From Streptomyces sp. TRM68367 (GTDB lineage Bacteria; Actinomycetota; Actinomycetes; Streptomycetales; Streptomycetaceae): a stretch of 64,000 nt of DNA. The stretch is from positions 19,755-83,754 of the forward strand of contig NZ_JACTVI010000031.1 in assembly GCF_014495685.1 (NCBI RefSeq), in the 5' to 3' direction. A program made the position numbers and the translations under genes. This document shows, in pieces, positions 23,721-32,651 of the stretch. Each line of letters begins with the position of its first letter. Position 1 is the first letter of the stretch. Under the pieces are notes generated by a model. It was not told the origin of the DNA. It made no database searches and saw nothing but the letters and a program-made list of their open reading frames with translations.

Positions 23721-24538
23721 CGCATCCCGACGGGGCCGGCCGGCTCCCTTCCCCCCCCGTATCCCCGAGAGGGCGCGCGTTGTTCGACCTGTCCGGCCGC
23801 CGGGCCCTGGTCACCGGCTCCAGCAAGGGCATCGGCCTGGCCCTGGCCACGGGACTGGCCGAGGCAGGAGCCGAAGTGGTGCTCAACGGACGGGGCGCCG
23901 AGGCACTGGAGCTCGCCCGCGCCGAACTCGCCCGGCACACCGGCAGGACCGTGCACGCCGCGCCGTTCGACGTCACCGACGAGGCCGCCGTACAGACGGC
24001 GGTACAGAGGATCGAGGAGCGGATCGGCCCCGTGGACATCCTCGTCAACAACACCGGCGTGCAACACCGCGAGCCGCTGCTGGAAGTGTCCGCGGCCACC
24101 TTCGAGCGCGTGCTGCACACCAACCTCACCAGCGCCTTCCTCGTCGGGCGCACGGTGGCCGCCGGCATGGTCGGGCGGGGCCACGGCAAGGTCGTCAACA
24201 TCTGCTCCGTGCAGACGTGGCTGGCCCGCCCCGGCATCGCCGCCTACGCGGCCTCGAAGGGCGGCCTGGCGATGCTCACGCGCGGGATGTGCGCCGAGTG
24301 GGCCGGCTCAGGGGTCACCGTCAACGGCCTGGCCCCCGGCTACGTCGTCACGGAGCTGACCCAACCGCTCGTGGACGACCCCGCCTTCGACTCCTGGATC
24401 CGCGGACGCACCCCGGCCGGCCGCTGGGCATCGGTCGAGGATCTCGTCGGCACGCTGGTCTGGCTCGCGGCCCCGGCGTCCGACTTCGTCAACGGCCAGG
24501 TGATCGCCGTCGACGGCGGCCTGACCGCCGTCATCTGA
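23717..24538 (+). CDS. idnO: Gluconate 5-dehydrogenase (SDR family)
   Basis: A 273-residue short-chain dehydrogenase that interconverts 5-keto-D-gluconate and D-gluconate. LSGRRALVTGSSKGIGLALA (residues 25-44) is the cofactor motif, NNTGVQHREP replaces the usual NNAG block, and VNICSVQTWLARPGIAAYAA then SKGG give the Ser-Tyr-Lys catalytic set. The run ASDFVNGQVIAVDGG and PAGRW near the end agree with the IdnO/gluconate 5-dehydrogenase subgroup. The GTG start overlaps the previous stop (GTGA). It lies directly before the L-idonate dehydrogenase gene, matching the order of pathway steps. Confidence 0.88.
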   Translation: MTHPDGAGRLPSPPVSPRGRALFDLSGRRALVTGSSKGIGLALATGLAEAGAEVVLNGRGAEALELARAELARHTGRTVHAAPFDVTDEAAVQTAVQRIEERIGPVDILVNNTGVQHREPLLEVSAATFERVLHTNLTSAFLVGRTVAAGMVGRGHGKVVNICSVQTWLARPGIAAYAASKGGLAMLTRGMCAEWAGSGVTVNGLAPGYVVTELTQPLVDDPAFDSWIRGRTPAGRWASVEDLVGTLVWLAAPASDFVNGQVIAVDGGLTAVI

Positions 24539-24558
24539 GGTCATCCGAGAGGGGAACC

Positions 24559-25614
24559 ATGGACACGAACAGCATGCGAGCGGTGGTGGCGCACGGGGCG
24601 GGCGACCTGCGTGTGGAGGAGCGCGACATCCCGGAACCCGGCCCCGGTGAAGTGGCCCTCGACATCCGCTACGGCGGCATCTGCGGCTCCGACCTGCACT
24701 ACTGGCGGCACGGCGCGGTCGGGGAGTTCCGGATACGCGAACCGCTGGTCCTGGGCCACGAGGTCGTCGGCCAGGTACGCCAGTTGGGCCCCGGCACGCA
24801 GGCCCCGCCTCCGGGAACACCGGTGGCCGTGCACCCGCTGGCGTCGTGCGGAACCTGCCGGCAGTGCCGTACCGGACGGCGCAACACCTGCCTGGACGCC
24901 GGCTACCTCGGCAGCGCGGCCCGCGATCCGCACGTACAGGGCGGCTTCGCCCACGTACTGGTGGTGCCCGCGGAGCGGGTGCTGCCGCTGCCCGAGGGCC
25001 TGGCCCCGCGGCTGGCCGCGCTCGCCGAACCGGCCTCCGTCGCCTGGCACGCCGTACGCCAGGCCGGTGACGTACGGGAGAAGAGCGTTCTGGTCACGGG
25101 CGCCGGCCCGATCGGCTGCCTGGTGGTCGCTGCGCTACGTGCCGCGGGCGCCGGTGAGATCACCGTGACCGACGTCCACGAGGAACCCCTGGCCGTCGCC
25201 CAGGCGGTGGGCGCCACCTCGGTCGTACGCGTCGGCTCGGAGCCGGACGGCCTCGACGGTCTCGCCGCCGACCTGGCCATCGAGTCCTCGGGAAACCCGG
25301 CCGGACTGCGCACCTGCGTGTACGGCGTGGACAGGGGCGGCCTCGTGGTCGGCCTGGGGCTGCTCCCTCCCGGTGACACGCCGGTCGCCGCCAACGCCGT
25401 CATCACCCGGGAGCTGCGGCTGGTCGGCTCCTTCCGCTTCGACACCGAACTCGGCGAGGTACTGCGGGCCTTGTCCGACGGCCGGCTGCCGGTCGACCCG
25501 GTGGTCACCTCCGTCCTGCCGGTGTCCCGCACGGACGAGGCCTTCCCACTGGCGGCCGACCCGGCCCGCTCCTGCAAGGTGCTGCTCGACTTCGGCGACC
25601 CGGACGGGGCCTGA
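24559..25614 (+). CDS. idnD: L-idonate 5-dehydrogenase (zinc-type MDR)
   Basis: A 351-residue zinc-dependent medium-chain dehydrogenase, predicted to oxidise L-idonate to 5-ketogluconate. RYGGICGSDLHYWRHGAVGE near residues 35-54 and LVLGHEVVGQV (residues 62-72) hold catalytic zinc ligands and closely match the IdnD pattern; the structural zinc Cys set is SCGTCRQCRTGRRNTC near residues 95-110. The Rossmann motif VTGAGPIGCLVVAALR follows near residue 180. GAGAGGGG upstream supports the ATG at 24559. Sorbitol or threonine dehydrogenases are alternatives, but the adjacent IdnO argues for idonate. Confidence 0.85.
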   Translation: MDTNSMRAVVAHGAGDLRVEERDIPEPGPGEVALDIRYGGICGSDLHYWRHGAVGEFRIREPLVLGHEVVGQVRQLGPGTQAPPPGTPVAVHPLASCGTCRQCRTGRRNTCLDAGYLGSAARDPHVQGGFAHVLVVPAERVLPLPEGLAPRLAALAEPASVAWHAVRQAGDVREKSVLVTGAGPIGCLVVAALRAAGAGEITVTDVHEEPLAVAQAVGATSVVRVGSEPDGLDGLAADLAIESSGNPAGLRTCVYGVDRGGLVVGLGLLPPGDTPVAANAVITRELRLVGSFRFDTELGEVLRALSDGRLPVDPVVTSVLPVSRTDEAFPLAADPARSCKVLLDFGDPDGA

Positions 25615-25655
25615 CGTACATCCAGCAAATCACCAGTGGAGAAGCGGAGTTCACC

Positions 25656-26699
25656 ATGACCAGCGGTACATCGCTGCCCCGGCCTCGGGTGGCGGTCAGC
25701 CGCGCCGGACTGCCGGGAGCGGGCGTCGAGCGCCTCGCCACCCGCTACCAGGTCACGGCCTGGGAGGGAACGGCACCGCCCGTCCCCGCCGAACTGGCCC
25801 GACTCGCCCAGGGCTGCTCGGCACTTCTCGTGCTCGGCACCGACCGCGTCGACGCCCCGCTGCTGGACGCGGCCGGACCGGACCTGCGCGTCGTGGCCCT
25901 GGCGTCGATGGGCTACGACGGCGTCGACCTGGACGCGGCCGCCGCTCGCGGTGTCGTCGTGACCCACACGCCCGGGGTACTGGCCGAGACGACCGCGGAC
26001 ATCGCGATGGCGCTGATCCTCATGGCGCGGCGCCGCCTCGGAGCCAGTGTGGACGCGCTGCGCCGCGGCGAGTGGGGCGCCTTCCGCATGGACGCCTTCC
26101 TCGGCCTCGACGTACAGGGGGCGACACTCGGGCTCATCGGCTACGGCCAGATCGCCCGCGCCCTGGCCCGCCGGGGCGCCGGGTTCGGGATGCGGGTACA
26201 GCACCACCACCCACGGCGCAGGGATGACGACGAGCTGTCCCGCTGGGTGCCGTTCGACGAGTTGCTGACCACCAGCGACATCGTCTCCGTACACACCCCG
26301 CTGACCCACGAGACAGCCGGCCTCATCGGCGCAGCGGAACTCGCCCGGATGAAACCCACCGCGACCCTGGTCAACACCGGACGGGGTGGCGTCGTCGACG
26401 AGGACGCGCTGCTCGCGGCACTGCGCGGCGGGCGGCTGCACTCGGCGGGTCTCGACGTGATGGCCGACGAACCCCGCTCCGACCCCGCGGATCCGCTGTT
26501 CGCCGAACCCCGCCTGGTCGTGCTACCCCACGTGGGATCCGCCACCGAGGCGACCCGCGCCGCGATGGTGGACCTGGCCGCCCACAACATCGAGGCAGTC
26601 CTCGAAGGCGGCCCGGCACCGAACCCGCTGCCGGGCGCGCCGGGGCGGCGACCGGCCCCGCACCGCGTCCAGAAGATACCCAGCTTCCGCGGCGAGTAG
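25656..26699 (+). CDS. 2-hydroxyacid dehydrogenase, 2-ketogluconate/glyoxylate reductase-like
   Basis: A 347-residue D-2-hydroxyacid dehydrogenase. GATLGLIGYGQIARALARRG near residue 153 is the nucleotide motif; VNTGRGGVVDEDALLAAL and SAGLDVMADEPRSDPADPLF contain the catalytic Arg and Glu, and LPHVGSATEATRAAMVDLA the His. The pattern (GSAT after the His) is that of GhrB/TkrA-type enzymes, which reduce 2-ketogluconate, glyoxylate and hydroxypyruvate. It closes the idonate-pathway operon. The C terminus has about 25 extra basic residues after AAHNIEAVLEGG. A strong inverted repeat lies just after the stop. Confidence 0.9.
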   Translation: MTSGTSLPRPRVAVSRAGLPGAGVERLATRYQVTAWEGTAPPVPAELARLAQGCSALLVLGTDRVDAPLLDAAGPDLRVVALASMGYDGVDLDAAAARGVVVTHTPGVLAETTADIAMALILMARRRLGASVDALRRGEWGAFRMDAFLGLDVQGATLGLIGYGQIARALARRGAGFGMRVQHHHPRRRDDDELSRWVPFDELLTTSDIVSVHTPLTHETAGLIGAAELARMKPTATLVNTGRGGVVDEDALLAALRGGRLHSAGLDVMADEPRSDPADPLFAEPRLVVLPHVGSATEATRAAMVDLAAHNIEAVLEGGPAPNPLPGAPGRRPAPHRVQKIPSFRGE

Positions 26700-26701
26700 C
26701 T

Positions 26702-26728
26702 CACCAGCAGGTTCTCGGTCTGCTGGTG
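26702..26728. terminator. Inverted repeat between convergent operons
   Basis: CACCAGCAG (26702-26710) and CTGCTGGTG (26720-26728) form a perfect 9-bp stem around a 9-base loop, three bases after the dehydrogenase stop and before the end of the convergent GntR gene. No T run follows on the plus strand. A bidirectional terminator is the simplest reading. Confidence 0.65.
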
Positions 26729-26838
26729 GTACACGCCTGGCAGGTTGTCGACCAGCCCAGACAGCGCCTGCCGAGACGGCGAGCGGGCCGCCGGCCCGTG
26801 CGGGCCCCTCCGAACGAGCCCGCTACCGGTCGGCCGCC

Positions 26839-27540
26839 TCAGCCCCGGGTTGCGATGTCGGGGTCCGGTTCCCGCCCCTCGCCCGTTGCGGACTGCGGGA
26901 AGGCCCGGCGCACGAACCCCGCGATGTGGTCGTACAGCAGGTGTGCGGCGCCGCTCGCGTCGCCCTCCAGCGCGCGGGTGAGGATCCACCGGTGCTCCTG
27001 CGCCTCCCGCTCCCAGCTGGGGGTGGACTCCCAGGCCACCGCCGAGACCAGCGCCGCCTGGTCGCGCAGGTCGTCGAGCATCTGCACCAGGAGCGGGTTG
27101 CCGCAGGGGCGGTAGAGCGCGCGGTGGAAATCCCGGTTGGCCAGGGAGCGGTCGGCTCGGTCCTCGGCGGCGTCGGCGCGGTCCAGGGCCTCCTGGGCGC
27201 CGGGGAAGCCCGAGTGTGCGAGAACACTGCGGCGCACCGCCTCCGGTTCGAGCATCAGCCGCACGTCGTAGACGGAGCGGGCCATGGTCGCGTCCACGGC
27301 CCGTACTGCCGCGCCCTTGAACTCGCTCATCACCACCAGTCCGCGTCCGGCCAGCGTCTTGAGCGCTTCGCGCACGGGGGTCTTGGACACCCCGAACCGC
27401 CCGGCCAGCTCGATCTCGACCAGCGGCTGTCCCGGCGGCAGTTGGCCGGTGAGGATGGCCTGCGTCAGGTGTTCGAGGACGAATTGGGTCCTGGAGGGGA
27501 TGGGAACGGCCGGTGTGGTGCCAGGCACGGGCGCACTCAT
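26839..27540 (-). CDS. GntR-family (FadR/FCD) transcriptional regulator
   Basis: A 233-residue regulator. The winged helix is at about residues 18-80 (LTQAILTGQLPPGQPLVEIE, ELAGRFGVSKTPVREALKTL) and the all-helical FCD effector domain occupies the rest (VYDVRLMLEPEAVRRSV, FHRALYRPCGNPLLVQMLDD, with the Asp and His residues of the usual metal site partly kept). An operator-like sequence at 27572-27587 precedes it and recurs before the MalFG-type transporter operon at 32339. It is therefore the probable regulator of the genes from 32255 to 27624 and of itself. Confidence 0.92.
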   Translation of the reverse strand: MSAPVPGTTPAVPIPSRTQFVLEHLTQAILTGQLPPGQPLVEIELAGRFGVSKTPVREALKTLAGRGLVVMSEFKGAAVRAVDATMARSVYDVRLMLEPEAVRRSVLAHSGFPGAQEALDRADAAEDRADRSLANRDFHRALYRPCGNPLLVQMLDDLRDQAALVSAVAWESTPSWEREAQEHRWILTRALEGDASGAAHLLYDHIAGFVRRAFPQSATGEGREPDPDIATRG

Positions 27541-27571
27541 GCGGCAACAGCTCTCAGGTCTCGTCTACCGT

Positions 27572-27587
27572 ATGTCATATGTAACGT
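27572..27587. promoter_or_regulatory. Candidate GntR operator upstream of the GntR gene
   Basis: ATGTCATATGTAACGT lies 32-47 bases before the GntR start. It matches ATGTCATATATGACGT at 32339-32354, before the transporter operon, at 13 of 16 positions. T/G-A-C half-sites around an AT core are typical for FadR-type proteins. Confidence 0.55.
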
Positions 27588-27623
27588 ACTCGGGGCGGTG
27601 CCGGCCGGGGCGGTATCGGGTGG

Positions 27624-28952
27624 TCATCCGAGACGGGTGCCGTCGTCCACCAGCCTCACTGGTCGGTGAGTGCCGGCCGAGGTGCTCGCCGCGACGCCCA
27701 CGAGCACGCTGCGGATGCCGTCGCGGTACCCCGCCTGCCGACTCAGCGGGTCCCGGGTGGGGCCGCGGAAGACGTCGTCGAGCAGCAGCCGATCCCCGCC
27801 GCCGTGCCCGCCGCCCGCCCGCCCGCGGTCGCCCCCGTCATGGAGGGCGATCTCCTCCCGCGGGGACCAGTGCGGTTGCAGGGTCAGTCGTTCCCATGCC
27901 CCGTCGGCGTGCTCCTTGCTGCGCGCCGACGGGTCGACGGCGGCGCGTGGCGGCGTCCAGGCGCGTTCGCAGACCTCCAGCTCGGCCCGGCCCTCGGTGC
28001 CGTTCACCGCCACGCGGTACCCCTCGAAGGGTGCGTGGGCGTGCAGCGAGTAGGTCAGCATCGCGCGGTTGTCGTAGCGGACCAGCACCGCCATGGTGTC
28101 GTCGATGGTCACTCCGTCGCCGAACACGTCCTGGTCCCGCTGGTAGCCGTCCTCGTGCTCGGCGTCGAGATAGAGCCGCGCGAGCCGTTCGTCGCGGGAC
28201 ATGTCCAGCAGGAAGGGGTCGGTGTCGGCCGAGGGCGCTCCGGTGCCGCGCGCGGGCCGCGGGCCCAGGCCGCGTCCGCGGGCGTTCTCGCTGCCGTAGA
28301 AGAGCAGGTCCGCCTGGGCGAAGACCAGCTCGGGGCTGGCGTCCAGCCACCAGTTCACCAGGTCGAAATGGTGGGTGGACTTGTGCACCAGCAGCCCGCC
28401 GGAGCGCGTCCGGTCCCGGTGCCAGCGCCGGAAGTAGTCCGCGCCGTGGATGGTGTCCAGCACCCACTCGAAGTGCACGGAGGTCACCTCGCCGACGGCG
28501 CCGTCCGCGAGGAGACGCCGCAGCGCCGTGTTCCGGGGCGAGTAGCGGTAGTTGAAGGTGACGATGATGCGGGCGGTGCTGCGCTCGGCGGCGGCCGCGA
28601 TCGCCGCGCAGCCCTCCGCGTCGGTGGTGAGCGGCTTCTCCACCACGACGTCCACCCCGGCGTCCAGGGCGGCGCACACGTAGGGGGCGTGGCTGGCGTC
28701 CACCGAGGTCACCACCACCGCGTCGGCGCCCTCCAGCATCGCGGTGAAGCCGTCCGGGCCGAAGCACGGCACGGGCCCCCGGCCTGTCGCGGCGATGCGC
28801 CGGTTGTAGAAGTCCATCCGGGTCCGGTTGCTGTCGCACAGCGCGACGATCTCTCCGGTGTCGCTCCAGTCACCGAGCAGCGCGTCGACGTACATCTGCG
28901 CGCGGTGGCCGAGCCCGACGACGGCGTAGCGCCGTTTCCCAGGCGATTCCAC
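27624..28952 (-). CDS. Gfo/Idh/MocA-family oxidoreductase
   Basis: A 442-residue NAD(P)-dependent sugar oxidoreductase. YAVVGLGHRAQMYVDALLGD at residues 9-28 is the Rossmann loop, DVVVEKPLTTDAEGCAAIAA near residues 104-123 has the EKP motif with the catalytic Lys, and GLLVHKSTHHFDLVNWWLDA near residue 190 holds the His of the active site. It begins with GTG after GAGGAGCC. It is the last gene of a leftward operon with a sugar importer, so it should oxidise the imported sugar or a derivative of it. It is longer than the usual 340-390 residues, with an insertion around LDAEHEDGYQRDQDVFG. Confidence 0.9.
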   Translation of the reverse strand: MESPGKRRYAVVGLGHRAQMYVDALLGDWSDTGEIVALCDSNRTRMDFYNRRIAATGRGPVPCFGPDGFTAMLEGADAVVVTSVDASHAPYVCAALDAGVDVVVEKPLTTDAEGCAAIAAAAERSTARIIVTFNYRYSPRNTALRRLLADGAVGEVTSVHFEWVLDTIHGADYFRRWHRDRTRSGGLLVHKSTHHFDLVNWWLDASPELVFAQADLLFYGSENARGRGLGPRPARGTGAPSADTDPFLLDMSRDERLARLYLDAEHEDGYQRDQDVFGDGVTIDDTMAVLVRYDNRAMLTYSLHAHAPFEGYRVAVNGTEGRAELEVCERAWTPPRAAVDPSARSKEHADGAWERLTLQPHWSPREEIALHDGGDRGRAGGGHGGGDRLLLDDVFRGPTRDPLSRQAGYRDGIRSVLVGVAASTSAGTHRPVRLVDDGTRLG

Positions 28953-29077
28953 AGGCGGCTCCTCGAAGGCGGGTCTTCGGATGCAGACGGTTCACGCCGC
29001 GCGACGGCGTGCCGGGGCGACGAGCGGCCCGGCGGGTCAGGCCGGGCACGGCACGCCGGGCGTCAGCGGGGCGGGGC

Positions 29078-30361
29078 TCAGCCGAGCGTGCCGTTCGCCT
29101 CCTTCAGGAACCCCTCGGCGGCGTCCTTCGGGGTCTTGTTGCCGGAGATGACGTCCTGGCCGTAGCGCTTCAGCATGTCCGGGATGTCTGCGGCGCCGTC
29201 CGGATAGGCGGAGGGCGGATCGGCCAGCTTGTCGCGGACCTTGTCGACAAAGTCGAGCGACGCCTGGTCGGCTGCGGGCAGGTCGCTGCGGATCTCCTCG
29301 AGGACCTTGCTGTTCATCGGCAGGCCGCGGTCGCTGCCCAGGATCTTGCCCGCCTGCGGGTCGTTGACGAGGAAGTCGATGAGCTTGCCGGCCGCCTTCT
29401 GCTGCTTGCTGTGTGCGCCGACGGTCCAGAACATCGCCGGCTGAAGGAACATGCCGCTGCTCGTCGCCCCCGGTGCCTGCGGCATCTGTAGCAGGTCGAT
29501 CTTCTCGCCGGAGGCGGTGTTGGCGGCGCTGAGCTGGTTGGTCCAGTACATCCCCATGCCGCCCTTGTTGGTGCCGATGAGGGACTGCTCGATGCTGTTG
29601 GCGTCCAGCTCGTTGCTGAGGGCAGCGTCGGGGGAGCCCTTGGTCTTGATCATGCCCGCGCTGAGCTGGTACCAGTCGGCGAGGGTGCCGGCCGAGACGC
29701 CTATCTTGCCGTTGTCGTAGAGCGATTCACCGCGCTGTGCGGCGAAGACGTTCAGGAAGGCGTCGTTGAAGTTGATCTGGGTGCCGTAGAGGCCGCTGCC
29801 GCCGGCCTTGGTGAGCTGGGTGCTGACGTCCTCGTAGTCCTTCCAGGTCCAGGACGAGTCATCGGGGAGGCTGACCCCGGCCTTCTTGAAGACGGAGGTG
29901 TTGGCCATCACGGCCCAGGCGTTGGCGCCGGTGGGGATGGCGTACTGGGTGTCGTCCACGGTGCCGCTGGAGAGCAGCTTCGGATCGAGATCGCCGGTGT
30001 TCACCAGCCCTTTCAGATCGGCGAGGGTGTTCTTGCGGGCGAACTCGCCGAGCTTGCGGATCTCGATGGCGAAGACGTCCGGGGCGTCCCCGGCGGCGAC
30101 CTTGGTGGTCAGCTGGTCGTAGTAGGAGTCCCAGTTGGAGTACGACGACTTGACCGTGACGTCCGGATTCTGCTTCTCGAAGAGGTCGATGGCCTGCTCA
30201 GTGATCTTGTGCCGGCTGGCCTCGCCCCACCAGCTGACCTGAAGTGTGACCTTTCCGTGGCCGCCTGACCCCGAGTCGCCTCCGCAGGCGGCGGTGGTGG
30301 CCAGGGCGCCTGTGGCCGCGAGTGCCAAGCAGAGCCTTGCCGTTCTCTGTCGGTGAAGCAC
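29078..30361 (-). CDS. Sugar ABC transporter substrate-binding lipoprotein (family 1)
   Basis: A 427-residue MalE-type solute-binding lipoprotein starting with GTG after AAGGAGAG. The signal peptide ends in TTAACGG (Cys at about residue 26). VTLQVSWWGEASRHKITEQA, FEKQNPDVTVKSSYSNWDSY and PDVFAIEIRKLGEFA are the N-lobe hallmarks, and GGMGMYWTNQLSAANTASGE the second lobe. It lies 24 bases after the permease gene of the same operon. Specificity is not visible; the context (GntR, Gfo/Idh) suggests a mono- or disaccharide or polyol. Confidence 0.93.
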   Translation of the reverse strand: MLHRQRTARLCLALAATGALATTAACGGDSGSGGHGKVTLQVSWWGEASRHKITEQAIDLFEKQNPDVTVKSSYSNWDSYYDQLTTKVAAGDAPDVFAIEIRKLGEFARKNTLADLKGLVNTGDLDPKLLSSGTVDDTQYAIPTGANAWAVMANTSVFKKAGVSLPDDSSWTWKDYEDVSTQLTKAGGSGLYGTQINFNDAFLNVFAAQRGESLYDNGKIGVSAGTLADWYQLSAGMIKTKGSPDAALSNELDANSIEQSLIGTNKGGMGMYWTNQLSAANTASGEKIDLLQMPQAPGATSSGMFLQPAMFWTVGAHSKQQKAAGKLIDFLVNDPQAGKILGSDRGLPMNSKVLEEIRSDLPAADQASLDFVDKVRDKLADPPSAYPDGAADIPDMLKRYGQDVISGNKTPKDAAEGFLKEANGTLG

Positions 30362-30385
30362 GGAAATCTCTCCTTCGGTACGTTG

Positions 30386-31288
30386 CTATTTCAGGCCGGT
30401 GACGGCGACCCCGCGGACCAGGTACTTCTGGCCCGCGAGGAAGAAGCCGAAGATGGGGCCGAGGGAGAGCACCGACATCGCGAACATCGGCCCCCAGGCG
30501 GATTGACCCGTCGAGTCGAGGAAGGTGCGCAGGGCCACCGGCACGGTCTGCTTGTCCGGCTCGGTCAGGAAGATCAGCTGGCTGAGGAAGTCGTTCCAGG
30601 TCCAGATGAAGGTGAAGATGGCGGTGGTGGCCAGCGCCGGCAGCGACAGCGGAATGATGATGCGGCTGAAGATCCGCCAGTGGCCGGCCCCGTCGATCCG
30701 CGCCGCCTCGTCCAGGTCGCGCGGCAGCGTCCGGATGAACTGCACCATCAGGAAGACGAAGAAGGCGTCGGTGGCGAGGAACTTCGGGACGATCAGCGGG
30801 TAGAACGTGTTGATCCAGTCCAGCTGCTTGAAGAGGATGTACTGCGGGACGATCACCACCTGCAGGGGCAGCATGATGGAGCCCAGCATGAGCGCGAACC
30901 AGAAGCGCTTCAGCGGGAACTCCATACGCGCGAAGGCGTACGCGGCCAGGGAGCAGGCGGTCAGGTTCCCCAGCACCGCGCCGCCGGTGATGATCAGTGA
31001 GTTGACCAGGTAGTGGCTGAAGGGGCTGCTCAGCGCGTTCCAGCCGTCGACGAAGTTCTGCCCGGTGATGCTCGTGGGGATCAGCCCCTGCTCGCGGAAG
31101 ATGAGGCCGTCCGGTTTGAGGGAGCTGGAGATCATCCACAGCAACGGGTAGAGCGTCACCAGGCCGAAGAGGATCAGGCCGAGGTGGATCAGGAGCTTCT
31201 TTCCCCGCAGCGCGAGCAGAGCCCTGGCCAGCAGCGTGTTGTTCAGCCCGGCCTGAGCGGAGTTATCGGTTTTCGCCTCAGTTGTCAC
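30386..31288 (-). CDS. Sugar ABC transporter permease (MalG/AraQ type)
   Basis: A 300-residue inner-membrane permease with six hydrophobic segments. LYPLLWMISSSLKPDGLIF near residue 43 starts the family pattern, and EAARIDGAGHWRIFSRIIIP near residue 198 is the EAA loop that contacts the ATPase. It overlaps the upstream MalF-like gene by 11 bases. No ATPase gene is present in the operon, which is usual for Streptomyces importers served by the shared ATPase MsiK encoded elsewhere. Confidence 0.93.
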   Translation of the reverse strand: MTTEAKTDNSAQAGLNNTLLARALLALRGKKLLIHLGLILFGLVTLYPLLWMISSSLKPDGLIFREQGLIPTSITGQNFVDGWNALSSPFSHYLVNSLIITGGAVLGNLTACSLAAYAFARMEFPLKRFWFALMLGSIMLPLQVVIVPQYILFKQLDWINTFYPLIVPKFLATDAFFVFLMVQFIRTLPRDLDEAARIDGAGHWRIFSRIIIPLSLPALATTAIFTFIWTWNDFLSQLIFLTEPDKQTVPVALRTFLDSTGQSAWGPMFAMSVLSLGPIFGFFLAGQKYLVRGVAVTGLK

Positions 31289-32255
31289 CGTAGAACACCC
31301 AATACTTCGACATCAGGAAGTTCAGCGCCGTCAGGCACGCGATGATGATCACCAGGAACCAGGCCATCGCCGAGGCGTAGCCCATCTCGAACGAGTTGAA
31401 GCCCTTGGTGTACACGTACATCGTGTAGAAGAGCGTCGAGTCCGAGGGGCTTCCGTTTCCGCCGCTGACCACGAACGCCTGGGTGAAGGACTGGAAGGCG
31501 CCGATCAGTTGCAGAATCAGGTTGAAGAAGATGACGGGGGTCAGCAGCGGCACCGTGATGTGGAAGAACTGCCGCACCTTGCCCGCTCCGTCGATGCCGG
31601 CCGCCTCGTAGTAGCTGACTGGAATCTGCCGCAGGCCCGCCAGAAAGATCACCATGGGCGAGCCGAAAGTCCAGACGTTCAGGACGATGAGCGTCCCCAG
31701 CGCGGTGGACGGGTCGCCGATCCAGCTGCGCCCGTCGACGCCGAACAGGCCGAGGAAGTGATTGAAGAGGCCGTCGTCCCCGAAGACCTTCCGCCACAGA
31801 ATGGCGATGGCCACGCTGCTGCCGAGCAGCGAGGGAAGGTAGTACACCGAGCGGTAGATGGCGAGGCCCCGCACGCCCCGGTCCAGCACCAGCGCCAGCA
31901 GCAGCGCGAAGGCCAGTTGCAGGGGCACCGAGACAAAGACGTAGATCGTGGTGTTCTGCAGCGCCTTCAGGAACCGCGGATCGTCCGTGAACATCCTGGT
32001 GTAGTTGTCCAGGCCGACCCAGTCCGAGCCCCCGATGAGGCTGTAGTCGGTGAACGACAGATACAGAGAGGCCAGCAGCGGCCCCGCGGTGATGAACAGC
32101 AGTCCGCCGAACCACGGCGCCAGGAACAGGTAAGCGGTGAGCGCCTCTTTGCGCCGTCGCCGCTTGCGCGCCCGGTCGGCCTCCCGCGCACTCGCGGAGC
32201 GCCGGCTGTCGGGCCGTGCTCTCTCCGGGCGCGAACGCACCTGAGTGCCGGTCAT
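31278..32255 (-). CDS. Sugar ABC transporter permease (MalF/UgpA type)
   Basis: A 325-residue permease with a basic N terminus (RKRRRRKEA) and six membrane segments. The EAA motif region is YYEAAGIDGAGKVRQFFHIT near residue 219, and FLAPWFGGLLFITAGPLLAS near residue 45 begins the first membrane helix. It is the first gene of the leftward operon; ATGs and the putative GntR operator lie about 85 bases upstream. It works with the MalG-type partner that overlaps its 3' end. Confidence 0.93.
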   Translation of the reverse strand: MTGTQVRSRPERARPDSRRSASAREADRARKRRRRKEALTAYLFLAPWFGGLLFITAGPLLASLYLSFTDYSLIGGSDWVGLDNYTRMFTDDPRFLKALQNTTIYVFVSVPLQLAFALLLALVLDRGVRGLAIYRSVYYLPSLLGSSVAIAILWRKVFGDDGLFNHFLGLFGVDGRSWIGDPSTALGTLIVLNVWTFGSPMVIFLAGLRQIPVSYYEAAGIDGAGKVRQFFHITVPLLTPVIFFNLILQLIGAFQSFTQAFVVSGGNGSPSDSTLFYTMYVYTKGFNSFEMGYASAMAWFLVIIIACLTALNFLMSKYWVFYGDN

Positions 32256-32338
32256 GCAAAGCCTCCTGACATCGTGCGAACGGCCCGCCCGGACCGCCGT
32301 GGAGTGCTGCCCGCGGATGGGTCGGATGGCTCAACGGC

Positions 32339-32354
32339 ATGTCATATATGACGT
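32339..32354. promoter_or_regulatory. Candidate GntR operator before the MalFG-type operon
   Basis: ATGTCATATATGACGT contains the perfect 12-bp palindrome GTCATATATGAC. A second inverted repeat, GACGTA (32350-32355) and TACGTC (32361-32366), overlaps its right side. The sequence is nearly the same as the one before the GntR gene at 27572. The site is about 85 bases upstream of the first transporter gene. Confidence 0.6.
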
Positions 32355-32651
32355 ATGAAGTACGTCGTATGGCGTGGGAACGTAGAGCCGTCCGGGGGAG
32401 CCGTCAACACTGCGCGCACGATTCATGGCGGTCTCTCGTACATGGCATGCCACATACGTGATCTGATCGGGCCGCGGAGCAGAGGCGCTGAGCGAGGCAC
32501 GAGGACGTGGACGCGGTCGAGATTGCTCCCGGAAGGCCTGGCGGCTGAAAGAGCTCAGCCATCTTTGTGTGGCCCTCAACGGGGCCTCCGTCGCCGGCCA
32601 CGTCGTTCGTGCCCTGTGAAGCCGACGGCCATATCGAGGTCCCGGGCAGTT

